Counted from the first letter of the stretch, positions 7,774 through 16,438 are shown. The stretch: 63,416 nt of DNA from JAZDOT01 sp043798355 (GCA_043798355.1 JAZDOT010000046.1:1-63416), one strand, 5' to 3'. Made by a program: numbers and translations. The notes: generated by a model not told the origin, from the sequence alone.

Positions 7774-8916
7774 TCATGCCCCTGTCACCATTCTCCACAC
7801 ATCTGCATAGCGCTCCGCGATCCCCTGCCAGTCATACTGACGTGCGTTTTCCCTGCCGTTCGCGGATAAACGCACACGAATCCCCTCGTCGCTCAAAAGC
7901 TTTTTGAGCGCCTCGGCCGCCGCTTCCGGATCATCCGGCGGAACGAGAAGCCCTGTCTTGCCGTCGGAAACGATTTCAGGAATGCCGCCGACCCGTGTCG
8001 CGATGACGGCGCACCCCGCAGCCTGCGCCTCGAGGAAAACATTCCCCAGCGCCTCGCTGCGAGATAGTCCGCAGAAAATTTCCGCTTCCGCGTAGGCACG
8101 GTTCACGACGGCCGGCACACACCTCCCCATGAACGTGACACGATCGGCGATTCCCAAGCTCTCTGCGCGTGCCTCAAGTTTTTGTCGCTGCGATCCATCA
8201 CCGACAATGTAGAGATGAAGCTCCCCTCTCCCCACCCCCCCTGATCCCTCTGCTCCCGCATGCTGCGAGCCAACCGGTAACGAGGAGGGAAAGGGGCTGG
8301 GGGTGAGGGCACTTGAAAACGCCTTCAGCAAAACATCTACCCCTTTCATGCCCTCCAATCTCCCAACAAAGAGCACTCGTCCGGGAACCTTTTTGTACTT
8401 CCCGCAGGCCTCTTCGATCGCGCGAACGTCCACACCGTTCGCAATGAGCACGGCATCCGCGCGTCCCATCGCCAGCGCACGATCACGGAGAACGGAACTG
8501 ATGACCGTGATCCGGTCGGCGCACCTCAGCATGAGACCGACGAGGAACGTCGTATTCGTGCTCTGGCACGTAAGAATGCGCTTCGCTCTTGGCACGATCC
8601 ATCGGCAGAAAACGAGCGCCAACCCTGCAAATGATTCAAGAATGGCATGGACGATCTGCGGTTTGATCTCCCGTGCAGCGAACGGCGCAAGGAAGGGGAA
8701 GAGCCACTTGTCGATGGAATGACCGAATCCGAGACGGAGAACCGGAACCCGGCTTCCGAGCATGTCCCGCCGCGGAAGAGAACGACGGAGACGGGCGGTA
8801 AGAATGGTGATATCGAACCGATCACTCAAACGAAGCGCAACTTCCTCTGTGCACGCTTCGGCGCCGCTTCGCAGCGGGGAGAGGAAAGCCGAGAGGATGA
8901 CGACATGTGGCTTCAT
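7774..8916 (-). CDS. GT4 family glycosyltransferase with an in-frame repeat insertion
   Basis: 380 residues, GT-B fold. The N-terminal domain starts HVVILSAFLSPLRSGAE. The donor-binding domain has GRVLFVGRLEGMKGVDVLLKAF and the EX7E motif region (FCGLSRSEALGNVFLEAQAAGCAVIATRVGG). It should add a sugar to a polysaccharide precursor. Residues about 203-232 are foreign to the family: they are encoded by a GC-rich inverted repeat (8221-8310) inserted in frame between a helix and the next strand. The start overlaps the previous gene's stop (GTGATG; the ATG at 8916 is used here). It forms an operon with the GT4 gene upstream. Confidence 0.9.
   Translation of the reverse strand: MKPHVVILSAFLSPLRSGAEACTEEVALRLSDRFDITILTARLRRSLPRRDMLGSRVPVLRLGFGHSIDKWLFPFLAPFAAREIKPQIVHAILESFAGLALVFCRWIVPRAKRILTCQSTNTTFLVGLMLRCADRITVISSVLRDRALAMGRADAVLIANGVDVRAIEEACGKYKKVPGRVLFVGRLEGMKGVDVLLKAFSSALTPSPFPSSLPVGSQHAGAEGSGGVGRGELHLYIVGDGSQRQKLEARAESLGIADRVTFMGRCVPAVVNRAYAEAEIFCGLSRSEALGNVFLEAQAAGCAVIATRVGGIPEIVSDGKTGLLVPPDDPEAAAEALKKLLSDEGIRVRLSANGRENARQYDWQGIAERYADVWRMVTGA
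8221..8310. repeat. GC-rich inverted-repeat element inside a GT4 gene
   Basis: The ends are CTCCCCTCTCCCCACCCCC and its inverted counterpart GGGGCTGGGGGTGAGGGC, around a variable centre. The same ends bound the element at 29381-29527 and resemble 18008-18098. This copy keeps the reading frame of the host gene open. Confidence 0.65.
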
Positions 8917-10091
8917 CACAAAGAGCTCTGCAGAAGGAACTCTCTGAAGAGCGAACGGTACTGTTCACCGACGATCTTCCAATCGAACTTCTCCTCGATG
9001 CGCCTGCGCGCCCCTTCGCCCAGAGCTCTGCGTTTGGCGGAATCGGCAATGAGCCGCCGGATGTGCGCGGTCAGCGCTTCGCGATCTCCCGGCGGGAAGA
9101 GGAAACCGGAAACGCCGTTCTTGATGAGGAAGCGATTGCCGCCGGTGTCGCTGGCGATGCACGCGCATCCGCTCGCCATGGCCTCCATGAGGGCATTGCT
9201 GAGCCCCTCGCTGTAACTCGGCAGCACGAAAATATCCGTTTTCCTGATGAGCGGGCCGATGTCACTCACGAGTCCCAGGAAACGGACATGATCCTGATAC
9301 TGAGAGACGAGCGGATGATCCGGCCGGAACCATCCGGCGACCTGCAGACAGAGATTCGGATATTCAGGGAGGAGCGACGTCGATGCCGCAAGAAAATCCG
9401 AAACGCCTTTGACGGATTCCAACCTCCCGACATAGGTGACCGTAAGATCGTCTCTGCCCTGCTCCCGCACTCCCACCGGCCAATGCGCGGCATCGATCCC
9501 CGTCGGAATGACCACGGATTTTTTCTCGATGCCGAGCCGCTTCAGGAGTTTCTCCAGCTGAGGATGGAAGAAGACGACGCGTTTGGCGAGAAGCAGGATG
9601 AGCCATCCGAGCGTCCATGCGTACAGGAAAGCGCCGATGCGCGGGAGCAAACCCCGCGGCCACCACGTCATGCCGACGAGGGTGTCCGTCATGAGGAGGA
9701 CACGAACCCCCCGCAGACGGAGCGCTATGATGGAGAGGGACGACCAGAAGAGAATCTTGTTCACGACGATGATCTCCGGTTTCTCTTGCTCAATGATGTT
9801 TCGCACCATCGAAGAGAAACCGAATGCGATGCCGTAATTCCACGGATCGGGCAGGAAGAAGTCCTTCTTCCGATATATCGTCAATGTTTCCGAAACGCGT
9901 TCAGGATTGCTGACGGCTCGCCCTGAGCGAAGCCGAAGGGCTAAAGGCTGACAGCTCAAGGCTGGCTTTCCCATGCACGCCACCACCACCCGATACCCCA
10001 ACTTCTGCCACAATTCCGCTAATTTCACGGAGCTCGCCATCCAGCGATGATCTTCTTTCCAGTACGGTGATATCAGAAGAATCGTTTTCAT
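8916..10091 (-). CDS. GT4 family glycosyltransferase
   Basis: 391 residues. N-terminal GT-B domain (TILLISPYWKEDHRW), then DLTVTYVGRLESVKGVSDFL and FVLPSYSEGLSNALMEAMASGCACIASDTGG, the EX7E catalytic region. It is related to but distinct from the downstream GT4 and overlaps it by 3 bp, so the two probably act in sequence on the same glycan. Residues about 50-62 (QPLALRLRSGRAVS) are encoded by a dispersed repeat and are not conserved in the family. The start is the ATG of a GTGATG pair. Confidence 0.9.
   Translation of the reverse strand: MKTILLISPYWKEDHRWMASSVKLAELWQKLGYRVVVACMGKPALSCQPLALRLRSGRAVSNPERVSETLTIYRKKDFFLPDPWNYGIAFGFSSMVRNIIEQEKPEIIVVNKILFWSSLSIIALRLRGVRVLLMTDTLVGMTWWPRGLLPRIGAFLYAWTLGWLILLLAKRVVFFHPQLEKLLKRLGIEKKSVVIPTGIDAAHWPVGVREQGRDDLTVTYVGRLESVKGVSDFLAASTSLLPEYPNLCLQVAGWFRPDHPLVSQYQDHVRFLGLVSDIGPLIRKTDIFVLPSYSEGLSNALMEAMASGCACIASDTGGNRFLIKNGVSGFLFPPGDREALTAHIRRLIADSAKRRALGEGARRRIEEKFDWKIVGEQYRSLFREFLLQSSL
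9920..9941. repeat. dispersed CCTGAGCGAAGCCGAAGG repeat in a coding region
   Basis: GCCCTGAGCGAAGCCGAAGG lies in frame in the upstream GT4 gene. Relatives occur at 7011, 45419 and 60607. Confidence 0.6.
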
Positions 10092-10332
10092 CACCCCTTC
10101 ATCCTATCACGCCTTCTCCCTGCGGCTCACCATCTGTTCCCTCATTTTCCGATGGCAAGACAGGCAAATCTTCCATGATTTTTCGAACGGTTCTCCTGGC
10201 AAGCCCCGTCCGTATTCGTGCAGGATTCTCCGGAGGAGGAAAGGTTAGTCGAATGACCTAAGGAGACTCTGGTACGCCATCAAGATCGAATTCTTTCGCC
10301 ACGCTCCAATACTATGCCGCAAAAAATATGTG

Positions 10333-10740
10333 TCAATCTCTGCGTCGTTCCTGCTGGTCGCTGGTCGCCCGCCCTTTGCGAGGTTCGCCTTCGGCGACTG
10401 GTCGCTGGTCGCTCAACCCGGCATCTTTCAGCGCCGATTGCCGCACGATGTGCGTGAGACGCTGCTCCAATTCCTCCAGACGGATGACGAGAGCGAATAC
10501 GATGAAGAAGAGGATGCCGAGGAAGGTGATGACGACGGCAGTCTGCCTGTCCTGAATCCCCGTCACCGTCGTGAGGTACACGACAGCATTCGGGAAGAGG
10601 GCGATCAGAGCGACGATCCCCCAGAACCCCGTCCAGAGAACGGCTTCCCAGAGCGTCTTCTTCCCGCGCACGACGAGATTCCACGCATAGAGAATCGCAA
10701 TGATTGATCCGGCAGGGGCCAGGATCTGGTAGGGAGTCAT
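10333..10740 (-). CDS. DUF2304 membrane protein
   Basis: 135 residues. Three hydrophobic segments (about residues 6-22, 35-60 and 67-88) are followed by an RLEELEQRLTHIVR coiled segment, the DUF2304 pattern. These proteins commonly sit next to dolichyl-phosphate-mannose-type GT2 genes, as here (10862-11530), and may anchor or assist them. The last 35 residues (from about KDAGLSDQRPVAEG) are charged and are encoded by a repeat of the CGACCAGCGACCAG type, so they look like an appended tail. Confidence 0.75.
   Translation of the reverse strand: MTPYQILAPAGSIIAILYAWNLVVRGKKTLWEAVLWTGFWGIVALIALFPNAVVYLTTVTGIQDRQTAVVITFLGILFFIVFALVIRLEELEQRLTHIVRQSALKDAGLSDQRPVAEGEPRKGRATSDQQERRRD
10343..10412. 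repeat. CGCTGGTCGC repeat block overlapping the DUF2304 3' end
   Basis: GCTGGTCGCTGGTCGC appears at both ends of this stretch around an inverted CGCCTTCGGCG centre. It resembles the CGATCAGCGATCAGC blocks at 5826, 55621 and 58330. Confidence 0.5.
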
Positions 10741-10744
10741 ACGA

Positions 10745-10862
10745 CAATCAACAGTTAACTATTAACATTTAACTCTTCACAGGAACGAAATAACTCACGA
10801 TGAGATCAGTCTTCTGCGTTAGCAGTTAACTGTCAATTGTTAATTGTCAATTGTCTGTCAAT
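10745..10862. repeat. AT-rich TTAACTGTCAATTGTTAATTG repeat block
   Basis: Short direct and inverted copies of CAGTTAACTGTCAATTG and TTAATTGTCAATTG fill the gap between two minus-strand genes. A similar block lies at 62342-62379. No gene is visible. Confidence 0.5.
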
Positions 10863-11530
10863 CACCTCAAAAAAGACCTCAATAAAATCTTCAATGCCGT
10901 CTTGATCCCGCTCGCGAAGGACTGCCCCTTGGCCATGGTGTACTCGGAATAGAGCACCTTCGTCGGAACCTGAACGATGCGCCAGCGGTGGCGTTGGCAC
11001 TCGCGAACGATCTCCGTGCAGTACTCGAAACCGTTCATCATCAAATCCAAATCCTTTACGACCACTGGGCCAAAAACCTTGAACCCGCACTGGCTGTCCG
11101 CCACCCACCGGCCCGTGACAATGAAGGTGAGGATATTCCCTATGGCATTGAAGATGCGCCGGATGAGGGGGATGCGGTTCCTTTTACCGAAACGGTTGGC
11201 AAAGGCGATATCTGCTCCACCCCGAAGAACCGGCTCTAAGAGGGAGGGAATGTCACGTGGATCGTGCTGTCCGTCCGCATCGAGCGTGATGATGACCTCC
11301 GCTCCGGATCGGCGTGCCGCCTCGACTCCCGTCATGGTCGCCGCACCGGCCCCGCAGTTCTCCGCGTGCCTGATGACCCGTGCACCCGCCTCCTCGGCCG
11401 CTTCCGACGTGCGATCGCAGGACCCGTCATCGACAACGAAAACAGTGGGCGTGAACTGCAGAGTGGAACGCACAACATCGGTGATGCGCGTCGCTTCATT
11501 GAAGGCCGGTATGACGGCGACGATGTTCAC
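10862..11530 (-). CDS. GT2 glycosyltransferase, dolichyl-phosphate mannose synthase-like
   Basis: 222 residues with VAVIPAFNE, VFVVDDGSCDRT, VIITLDADGQHDPRDI (DxD), and VADSQCGFKVFG, all typical of polyprenyl-phosphate hexose synthases (DPM1/GtrB type). It should load a sugar onto undecaprenyl phosphate as donor for a membrane GT-C enzyme. The adjoining 954-residue polytopic protein is a plausible user. The start is a GTG that overlaps the stop of the upstream gene (GTGA). There are no C-terminal transmembrane helices; the neighbouring DUF2304 protein could supply the membrane anchor. Confidence 0.88.
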   Translation of the reverse strand: MNIVAVIPAFNEATRITDVVRSTLQFTPTVFVVDDGSCDRTSEAAEEAGARVIRHAENCGAGAATMTGVEAARRSGAEVIITLDADGQHDPRDIPSLLEPVLRGGADIAFANRFGKRNRIPLIRRIFNAIGNILTFIVTGRWVADSQCGFKVFGPVVVKDLDLMMNGFEYCTEIVRECQRHRWRIVQVPTKVLYSEYTMAKGQSFASGIKTALKILLRSFLR

Positions 11531-14391
11531 GGTAAAATCTCGGCAAAGGCGACACCTGCATTCGTATCGCTGATGAGGATCCGCACAAGTCCCTTCGCAC
11601 TGAGCGTATTCATGAAATCCACGAAGAGATTCACTTTCGTATGCAGCGTCCCGTTCGGGTCCTTCTCGATGGTCGCGGTATTCGTATCAAAGATGATGCT
11701 ATTGAACCCCAGCGCGCTCAGCCGCCTGATGGCAAGCTCGGGATCGCGCTCCTGGTAGAGGCAGTTGAAGAAATCCAACTGATGATCCGCGATGCCGATG
11801 ACTTCGAGATTCCGCGGGATGAAGTAGGGAATGAACGTCCCGATGCGGTACAGGAGAGGACGGTCGGGCATCTCCTGATTGCGCTGCAGAACGAGATCGG
11901 CAATGTCGTTGTAGTGGGGAATCGTCCGCTCGATCATGACCTCCGCCGACGCTTTCCCCATGGGATACTCGAAGAGATTTTTCTGCTGACTGAACTGCCA
12001 CAGACGCATGGAGAACATGCTCATGACGGAGAAACCGATGAGGATCACGACGACGGCGCGATTCAGGAGATCCGGGGAACGTGCGACGAGCGACTCGAGG
12101 ATGAGAACGAAACCGAGGAACATTCCTACCCCGTACCAGATGATGCCGCTCGCCGCGAACGTCCACTCGAGGAGCATGAACAGGCTCGCCAATGTCATCC
12201 ACTTCAACCACCGACCGCGCGGTGTCCAGAAGAAGGGGAGGAGAAAGACAAGGGGAATAAGGAGAAGCGCGGGCATGGTGGTCATGTAGTAACCTGCAGC
12301 GTCGATATTCATGACTGCTCTCCATGGAAGCATGAGATAGTGTCCGATCCCCTTGCGATCACCCCAGTACCGTCCGAGCTCTTCCGTTCCGGCCGTGGAA
12401 ACGCAGTTGGGCCCGCTCTTCTGGAAACGCAGTTCTTCCGGGAGTCTGTGAACGCATTGGATACCGGGCGCAAGATCAGGGGAGCAGGAAGGGATAGTGG
12501 GATCGGATGTGCCGGCTGTATCGAGAACGTGCATGATGTTATTCGGGGCACCGAGGGAGAGAGCGGCGAATTTGCCCCACAGGAAATTGTTATGAGCGAT
12601 CCAGGGGGCGAGAGACAGAATGAACGCCCCTGTAAAAATCGAAACGGCGACGAGGGTCATGCGAACGCGATCTCTCCGGAGCAGGAATGCGGCGCCGATG
12701 AGCACTGCAGCCGGGAGCGCGAGAAAAACCGGCACCAAGCCCACCAGGGTCGGCGCAGGGGACTGGGCGATGCGCTCCCAGATGGCGGAGACACTGAGAC
12801 CCTGCCAGGAAAGGATCGCAGTAGCCGCAAGGAGAGCCCCCAAAAATGCCGACCAGTGGAGCAGTGCCCCGACGAGGACGGTCCCGACCGCAAGGACGAT
12901 CATGATCGCAGGAACTTTGAATGCGAACGCCATGCCCCCGAAAATGCCGGCAGCGGCAAGCCATGGATATGCTGCGCGTCCGGCCACCGGTTCGCGATCG
13001 GAGAACGGGAAGAGCGCGACAAAGACGCTCAGGACACAGAGCCCCCCCATCAAAAATACCGCATTGTCGATCTTCATGTCCGCGTAGGAAAAGTGCCCCA
13101 CCATGGGAAGCGCATAGTAGAGGAGCGAAGCGAGCACTCCGCGCCCCTTCCCCAGAAAGGTATTGCCGAATGCGAACACGAGACAAACCGCCAGGAACCC
13201 CGCCATCCAGTTGATGAGCATGGAAACGGTGGCGCCAAACACACTCTGGTACCCGAAGAGCATGAACCCGAGAGCAGTGAGGTACTCCCACTGGAACGTA
13301 GCCATGGAGTAGATGAAGTGCCCGTAACTCACCATGAGCCGCGGACGGTTGAGGTAGCTGCCCAGATCATCCCATCCGATGGGGAACGGCCGGACAACGG
13401 TGAGGAAGTTGAAAGCGAGATAGGTAATGAGAAGCCACCCGAGGAGCACGGTCATATCGTGCCAGCGCGCTTCACGCTCGAGCGTCACGGAGAGGAAACG
13501 ACGCCACCAAAAGAGAACAGACCGGTAACCGATGAGAGGAACGAGAATGAGGAGCGTCCATCCCCCCCAGTTGCTGATGAGTCGGAGCCCCGGGATGTGC
13601 ACGCTGAGGACCGCGAACAACCAGAGGAGTACGACGAATCCGGAGGCACCCATCCCGAAACTGAGGATGGTTTCGAGCAGCTGTGATTCGCTTCTGAGAC
13701 GCATCCCTTTCAGGATCATCCGCCCGAGGACGAGGAACTCCGCGAGGAGAAGGAGAATGATGCCGAGAGGAGGGAGCACGCGCGTCATGAACGACTGCTG
13801 CATGCAACGGTTACTCAGGAGAAATGCTTTGCCGCCGTTGCTGAAGGTCCCGCCCGCATCCGTGAGACATCCACGCTGCTGCAAATCCGCAAAATTCGCC
13901 TGCAAGACTTTGAGTCCTTCCTCGCCTGTTCCTTTATAGACCGCTGCCGTGGGTTCGACCATGTAACGGATCTGTACACTGCCGTCGTTCAAGGTGAGAC
14001 TGAAACACGTGAAGATGAGCCAGAGGGAACCGACGAAGAAAAGGACGAGATGCCACGGAGCGATACGCCACGAAACATTCGAGAGGTGGCCTCTTCGCAG
14101 GAACTGCACTCCGAGAAAAACACCATAGAGCAGTGCGCTCACGATCGCATACCACAGAAACGGCTCCGCGCGCCCAAGTGCGTTCTCGAGGAAGGGGGCG
14201 ATGCTGAAGAATCCCTTGCAGAGAGATGAACCGCCGATACAAACGCCCGCAAGGGCTTTGTACGCCTCGTCCTTGAGGAGAACGATGCCGTGCACGGGAA
14301 TACCGAGGTAGATGATCGCGACGATACCTCCCCAAATAATCAGAGCGAGGAAGAGGAGGATGGAGAGTGTCTGGATGGTTCTCTGTTGCAT
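11527..14391 (-). CDS. large polytopic membrane protein, probable GT-C-type glycosyltransferase
   Basis: 954 residues with about 20 hydrophobic segments by eye. Two blocks of membrane helices are separated by extracytoplasmic loops, and the C-terminus (about the last 150 residues) is soluble. A large loop after helix 3 carries two Cys residues (RGCLTD...SNRCMQQ). I see no definite GT39 or GT83 signature, so the assignment rests on topology and on coupling with the GT2/DPM-like gene downstream, which would supply a lipid-linked sugar. It starts the minus-strand operon and diverges from sufS. It could instead be an envelope polymer ligase or polymerase. Confidence 0.6.
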   Translation of the reverse strand: MQQRTIQTLSILLFLALIIWGGIVAIIYLGIPVHGIVLLKDEAYKALAGVCIGGSSLCKGFFSIAPFLENALGRAEPFLWYAIVSALLYGVFLGVQFLRRGHLSNVSWRIAPWHLVLFFVGSLWLIFTCFSLTLNDGSVQIRYMVEPTAAVYKGTGEEGLKVLQANFADLQQRGCLTDAGGTFSNGGKAFLLSNRCMQQSFMTRVLPPLGIILLLLAEFLVLGRMILKGMRLRSESQLLETILSFGMGASGFVVLLWLFAVLSVHIPGLRLISNWGGWTLLILVPLIGYRSVLFWWRRFLSVTLEREARWHDMTVLLGWLLITYLAFNFLTVVRPFPIGWDDLGSYLNRPRLMVSYGHFIYSMATFQWEYLTALGFMLFGYQSVFGATVSMLINWMAGFLAVCLVFAFGNTFLGKGRGVLASLLYYALPMVGHFSYADMKIDNAVFLMGGLCVLSVFVALFPFSDREPVAGRAAYPWLAAAGIFGGMAFAFKVPAIMIVLAVGTVLVGALLHWSAFLGALLAATAILSWQGLSVSAIWERIAQSPAPTLVGLVPVFLALPAAVLIGAAFLLRRDRVRMTLVAVSIFTGAFILSLAPWIAHNNFLWGKFAALSLGAPNNIMHVLDTAGTSDPTIPSCSPDLAPGIQCVHRLPEELRFQKSGPNCVSTAGTEELGRYWGDRKGIGHYLMLPWRAVMNIDAAGYYMTTMPALLLIPLVFLLPFFWTPRGRWLKWMTLASLFMLLEWTFAASGIIWYGVGMFLGFVLILESLVARSPDLLNRAVVVILIGFSVMSMFSMRLWQFSQQKNLFEYPMGKASAEVMIERTIPHYNDIADLVLQRNQEMPDRPLLYRIGTFIPYFIPRNLEVIGIADHQLDFFNCLYQERDPELAIRRLSALGFNSIIFDTNTATIEKDPNGTLHTKVNLFVDFMNTLSAKGLVRILISDTNAGVAFAEILP

Positions 14392-14429
14392 AGCAAAAAG
14401 GAATGGTGCACGGGAAGCCTAGCAGACCC

Positions 14430-14459
14430 TCCTTCGCTATGCGAGCTACGGAGGGCAAG
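14430..14459. repeat. CCCTCC...GGAGGG hairpin repeat in the divergent promoter region
   Basis: ACCCTCCTTCGCTATGCGAG then CTACGGAGGG forms a stem-loop between the two divergent genes. It looks like another dispersed palindrome family. Confidence 0.4.
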
Positions 14460-14504
14460 GGAAGAGGGGTACAGCACGGAAATCTGCTATTCTGTTACCC
14501 CCTC

Positions 14505-15761
14505 ATGTTGGATACCGGAAAAATTCGTCGGCAGTTCCCGTTCCTGAAAGAGGGCATCGTCTATCTCGACAGCGCCGCGTCAGCTCAGAGCCCAGAGAGC
14601 GTTCTTAAAGCAATGGATGCGTTCGCCCGTGCGGACTACGCAAACGTGCACAGGGGTCTCTATCCGCGCGCAGACCGCGCGACGGAAGCGTACGAAAGCG
14701 CGCGCCGCACGGTGCAGAGATTCCTGAACGCCGCTGAGAGCGACGAGATTATCTTCACGAAGAACGCAACAGAGGCGCTGAACCTCGTGGCACGGAGCTG
14801 GGGACACGCACACTTGAGTGAAGGGGATGCCGTCGTTCTCACTGTCCTCGAACACCACAGCAATGTCGTACCGTGGTTGCAGCTCACGGAAGAGCGCGGC
14901 GTTGAAATCGTGTGGATCGATATCCATGACGACGGTTCCCTGAAGATGAAGGAATTCTCCTCGGCACTCAGGCGCGGAAACGTGAAGATGGTTTCGGTCA
15001 CGGGGCAGAGCAACGTGCTCGGCGTGCGGCCTGCGCTCGAGGAAATCATCGAAAAAGCCCATGCCGCGGGCGCTCTCGTCTGCGTGGACGGTGCCCAGAT
15101 GATCGCGCACCGAAAGATCGATGTCCGGAAACTCGACTGCGATTTCTTCGCATTCTCAGGACATAAACTTTACGGCCCAACCGGCATCGGCGTGCTCTAT
15201 GGCAAGCGTTCCCTGCTCGCTTCCATGCCGCCGTTCCTCGGAGGAGGAAGGATGATTACAGATGTAAAGCACAACCGTTTCACCCCCGCCGATCCCCCGC
15301 AGAAATTCGAAGCGGGAACGCCGCCCATCGTCCAGGCAGTCGGTCTCGCCGCTGCGATCGATTGGCTGGAGACATTCTCCTGGGATGACATCGAGGCGCA
15401 CGAATCGCGGCTCCTGCAGGTTGCAACCGAGACCCTCGCCCCCCTCCCGGGACTGCGTCTCCTCGGCCCCCTTGGCACCGAAACGAGCAACGAGCAACGA
15501 GCAAACGAGCAAACGAGCAAACTCGTTTCGGGCTGCCTGAGTTTCACGGTCGACGGCATCCACCCGCACGACCTCGCCCACCTCCTCGGAGAGGAAGGAT
15601 TCTGCTTGCGCGCCGGCCACCATTGCGCTCAAACGCTCCACGAGCGTCTCGGTATCCCCGCCTCCACCCGCCTCTCCGTCGGGCTCTACAACACAGAGGA
15701 TGAAATCCGTTCTCTCGGAACTGCACTGCCCCCAATCATAAAAAAATTGCGCCCTTCATGA
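14505..15761 (+). CDS. sufS: cysteine desulfurase SufS
   Basis: 418 residues from the ATG at 14505. It begins with the SufS-type IRRQFPFLKEGIVYLDSAA and contains TKNATEALNLVA, DGAQMIAHRKIDV (PLP Asp), FAFSGHKLYGPTGIG (PLP-binding Lys) and the catalytic-Cys loop GFCLRAGHHCAQ. It provides persulfide sulfur for Fe-S cluster assembly. sufU follows 76 bp downstream. Residues about 325-342 (ETSNEQRANEQTSK) lie in a surface region and are encoded by a short tandem repeat with inverted ends. SufBCD are not in the window. Confidence 0.95.
   Translation: MLDTGKIRRQFPFLKEGIVYLDSAASAQSPESVLKAMDAFARADYANVHRGLYPRADRATEAYESARRTVQRFLNAAESDEIIFTKNATEALNLVARSWGHAHLSEGDAVVLTVLEHHSNVVPWLQLTEERGVEIVWIDIHDDGSLKMKEFSSALRRGNVKMVSVTGQSNVLGVRPALEEIIEKAHAAGALVCVDGAQMIAHRKIDVRKLDCDFFAFSGHKLYGPTGIGVLYGKRSLLASMPPFLGGGRMITDVKHNRFTPADPPQKFEAGTPPIVQAVGLAAAIDWLETFSWDDIEAHESRLLQVATETLAPLPGLRLLGPLGTETSNEQRANEQTSKLVSGCLSFTVDGIHPHDLAHLLGEEGFCLRAGHHCAQTLHERLGIPASTRLSVGLYNTEDEIRSLGTALPPIIKKLRPS
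15479..15530. repeat. tandem ACGAGCAA repeat with inverted ends inside sufS
   Basis: Five units of ACGAGCA(A) are bounded by CGAAACGAG (15479-15487) and its exact inverse CTCGTTTCG (15522-15530). It is in frame. Confidence 0.65.
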
Positions 15762-15764
15762 GAA

Positions 15765-15789
15765 GAGACGAACCGCCGGTTCGTCTCTA
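15765..15789. repeat. REP-like palindrome, AGAGACGAACCG type
   Basis: AGAGACGAACCG, one C, then the perfect inverse CGGTTCGTCTCT. It is the same family as the palindromes near the transposase at 51.7-52.2 kb and lies just after the sufS stop. Confidence 0.7.
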
Positions 15790-15837
15790 CAATGTCAACA
15801 AAAAACGCCCTAACCCCGACCTAATCCTAACCCTACA

Positions 15838-16248
15838 ATGGATCTCTACGCCGAAAACATCCTCGCTCATGCACACCATCCGCAAAATACGGGGCCGCTG
15901 CGCTCCGCCACAGTCACACATGAAGAACTGAACGCCTCCTGCGGCGACGCACTCACCATCCGCATCGTGATCGAGAAAAAGAGAATAAAGAAATTTCGGT
16001 GGGAGGGGACCGGCTGCGTAGTCAGCCAGGCGGCCATGTCCATGCTCTCGGAACGACTGCAGGGAATGCCTGTGCAGAAAGCCAAAAAGCTGCAGCCAAA
16101 AGACATCGACCATTTGCTCGGAGTTCCGATAGGCATCTCCCGCAGGAAGTGCGCGCTCCTCTGCCTGCACGCTCTGAAGAATGCACTCAGGAAATGGGAA
16201 GGGCTTGCGGCGCAGGGCTGGAGGGAGACGATGGACGGAAAAGAGTAG
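15838..16248 (+). CDS. sufU: Fe-S cluster assembly protein SufU
   Basis: 136 residues. MDLYAENILAHAHHPQNTG is the IscU/SufU N-terminus. Three cysteines sit in the expected places: NASCGD, GTGCVVSQA and RRKCALLCLHAL, which coordinate zinc in SufU. In SufS/SufU systems SufU accepts the persulfide from SufS. The gene follows sufS and is very probably co-transcribed with it. A CCCTAA-type repeat precedes the ATG. Confidence 0.92.
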   Translation: MDLYAENILAHAHHPQNTGPLRSATVTHEELNASCGDALTIRIVIEKKRIKKFRWEGTGCVVSQAAMSMLSERLQGMPVQKAKKLQPKDIDHLLGVPIGISRRKCALLCLHALKNALRKWEGLAAQGWRETMDGKE

Positions 16249-16296
16249 TTTCTGGGTTGCGTGGGGCAGCTCAAACTTTGTAAAAAAAGTGTTTAA

Positions 16297-16329
16297 GTAC
16301 TGTACAATACACAATGATATTGTATAGTA
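16297..16329. promoter_or_regulatory. long palindrome with a promoter -10 box
   Basis: GTACTGTACAATA and TATTGTATAGTAC are inverted repeats (12 of 13 positions) around an ACAATGA centre. The right arm holds TATAGT, six bases before the ATG of the small ORF at 16335. It looks like an operator overlapping a leaderless promoter. Confidence 0.5.
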
Positions 16330-16334
16330 CGCCT

Positions 16335-16418
16335 ATGGGAATAGTCTTACCAGACGATGCTCAAGTTCGGCTATATGGCGGCAGGGGTGGTGGGGGACCT
16401 GAGGGTGGTGGGGAATAA
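16335..16418 (+). CDS. 27-residue glycine-rich small ORF
   Basis: ATG at 16335, TAA at 16416-16418. The product starts MGIVLPDDAQVRLYGGRGG and ends in a Gly/Pro/Glu tail. It has a good promoter arrangement (TATAGT six bases before the ATG, in a 33-bp palindrome) and no competing gene on either strand. Function unknown. It could also be a decayed repeat. Confidence 0.35.
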   Translation: MGIVLPDDAQVRLYGGRGGGGPEGGGE

Positions 16419-16438
16419 GCCAATAAGCCAATAAAATC

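Noticed and set aside
10099..10176. Small minus-strand frame (MEDLPVLPSENEGTDG) in the gap before the GT4 gene
   Set aside because: Only 25 codons from its ATG. The open frame continues upstream without a start codon; it could be a gene fragment but evidence is too thin to call.
11641..13686. A 681-codon open frame on the plus strand
   Set aside because: It lies antisense to the 954-residue membrane protein, is extremely rich in Glu/Arg/His/Pro, and has no domain. It is a composition shadow of hydrophobic codons on the other strand.
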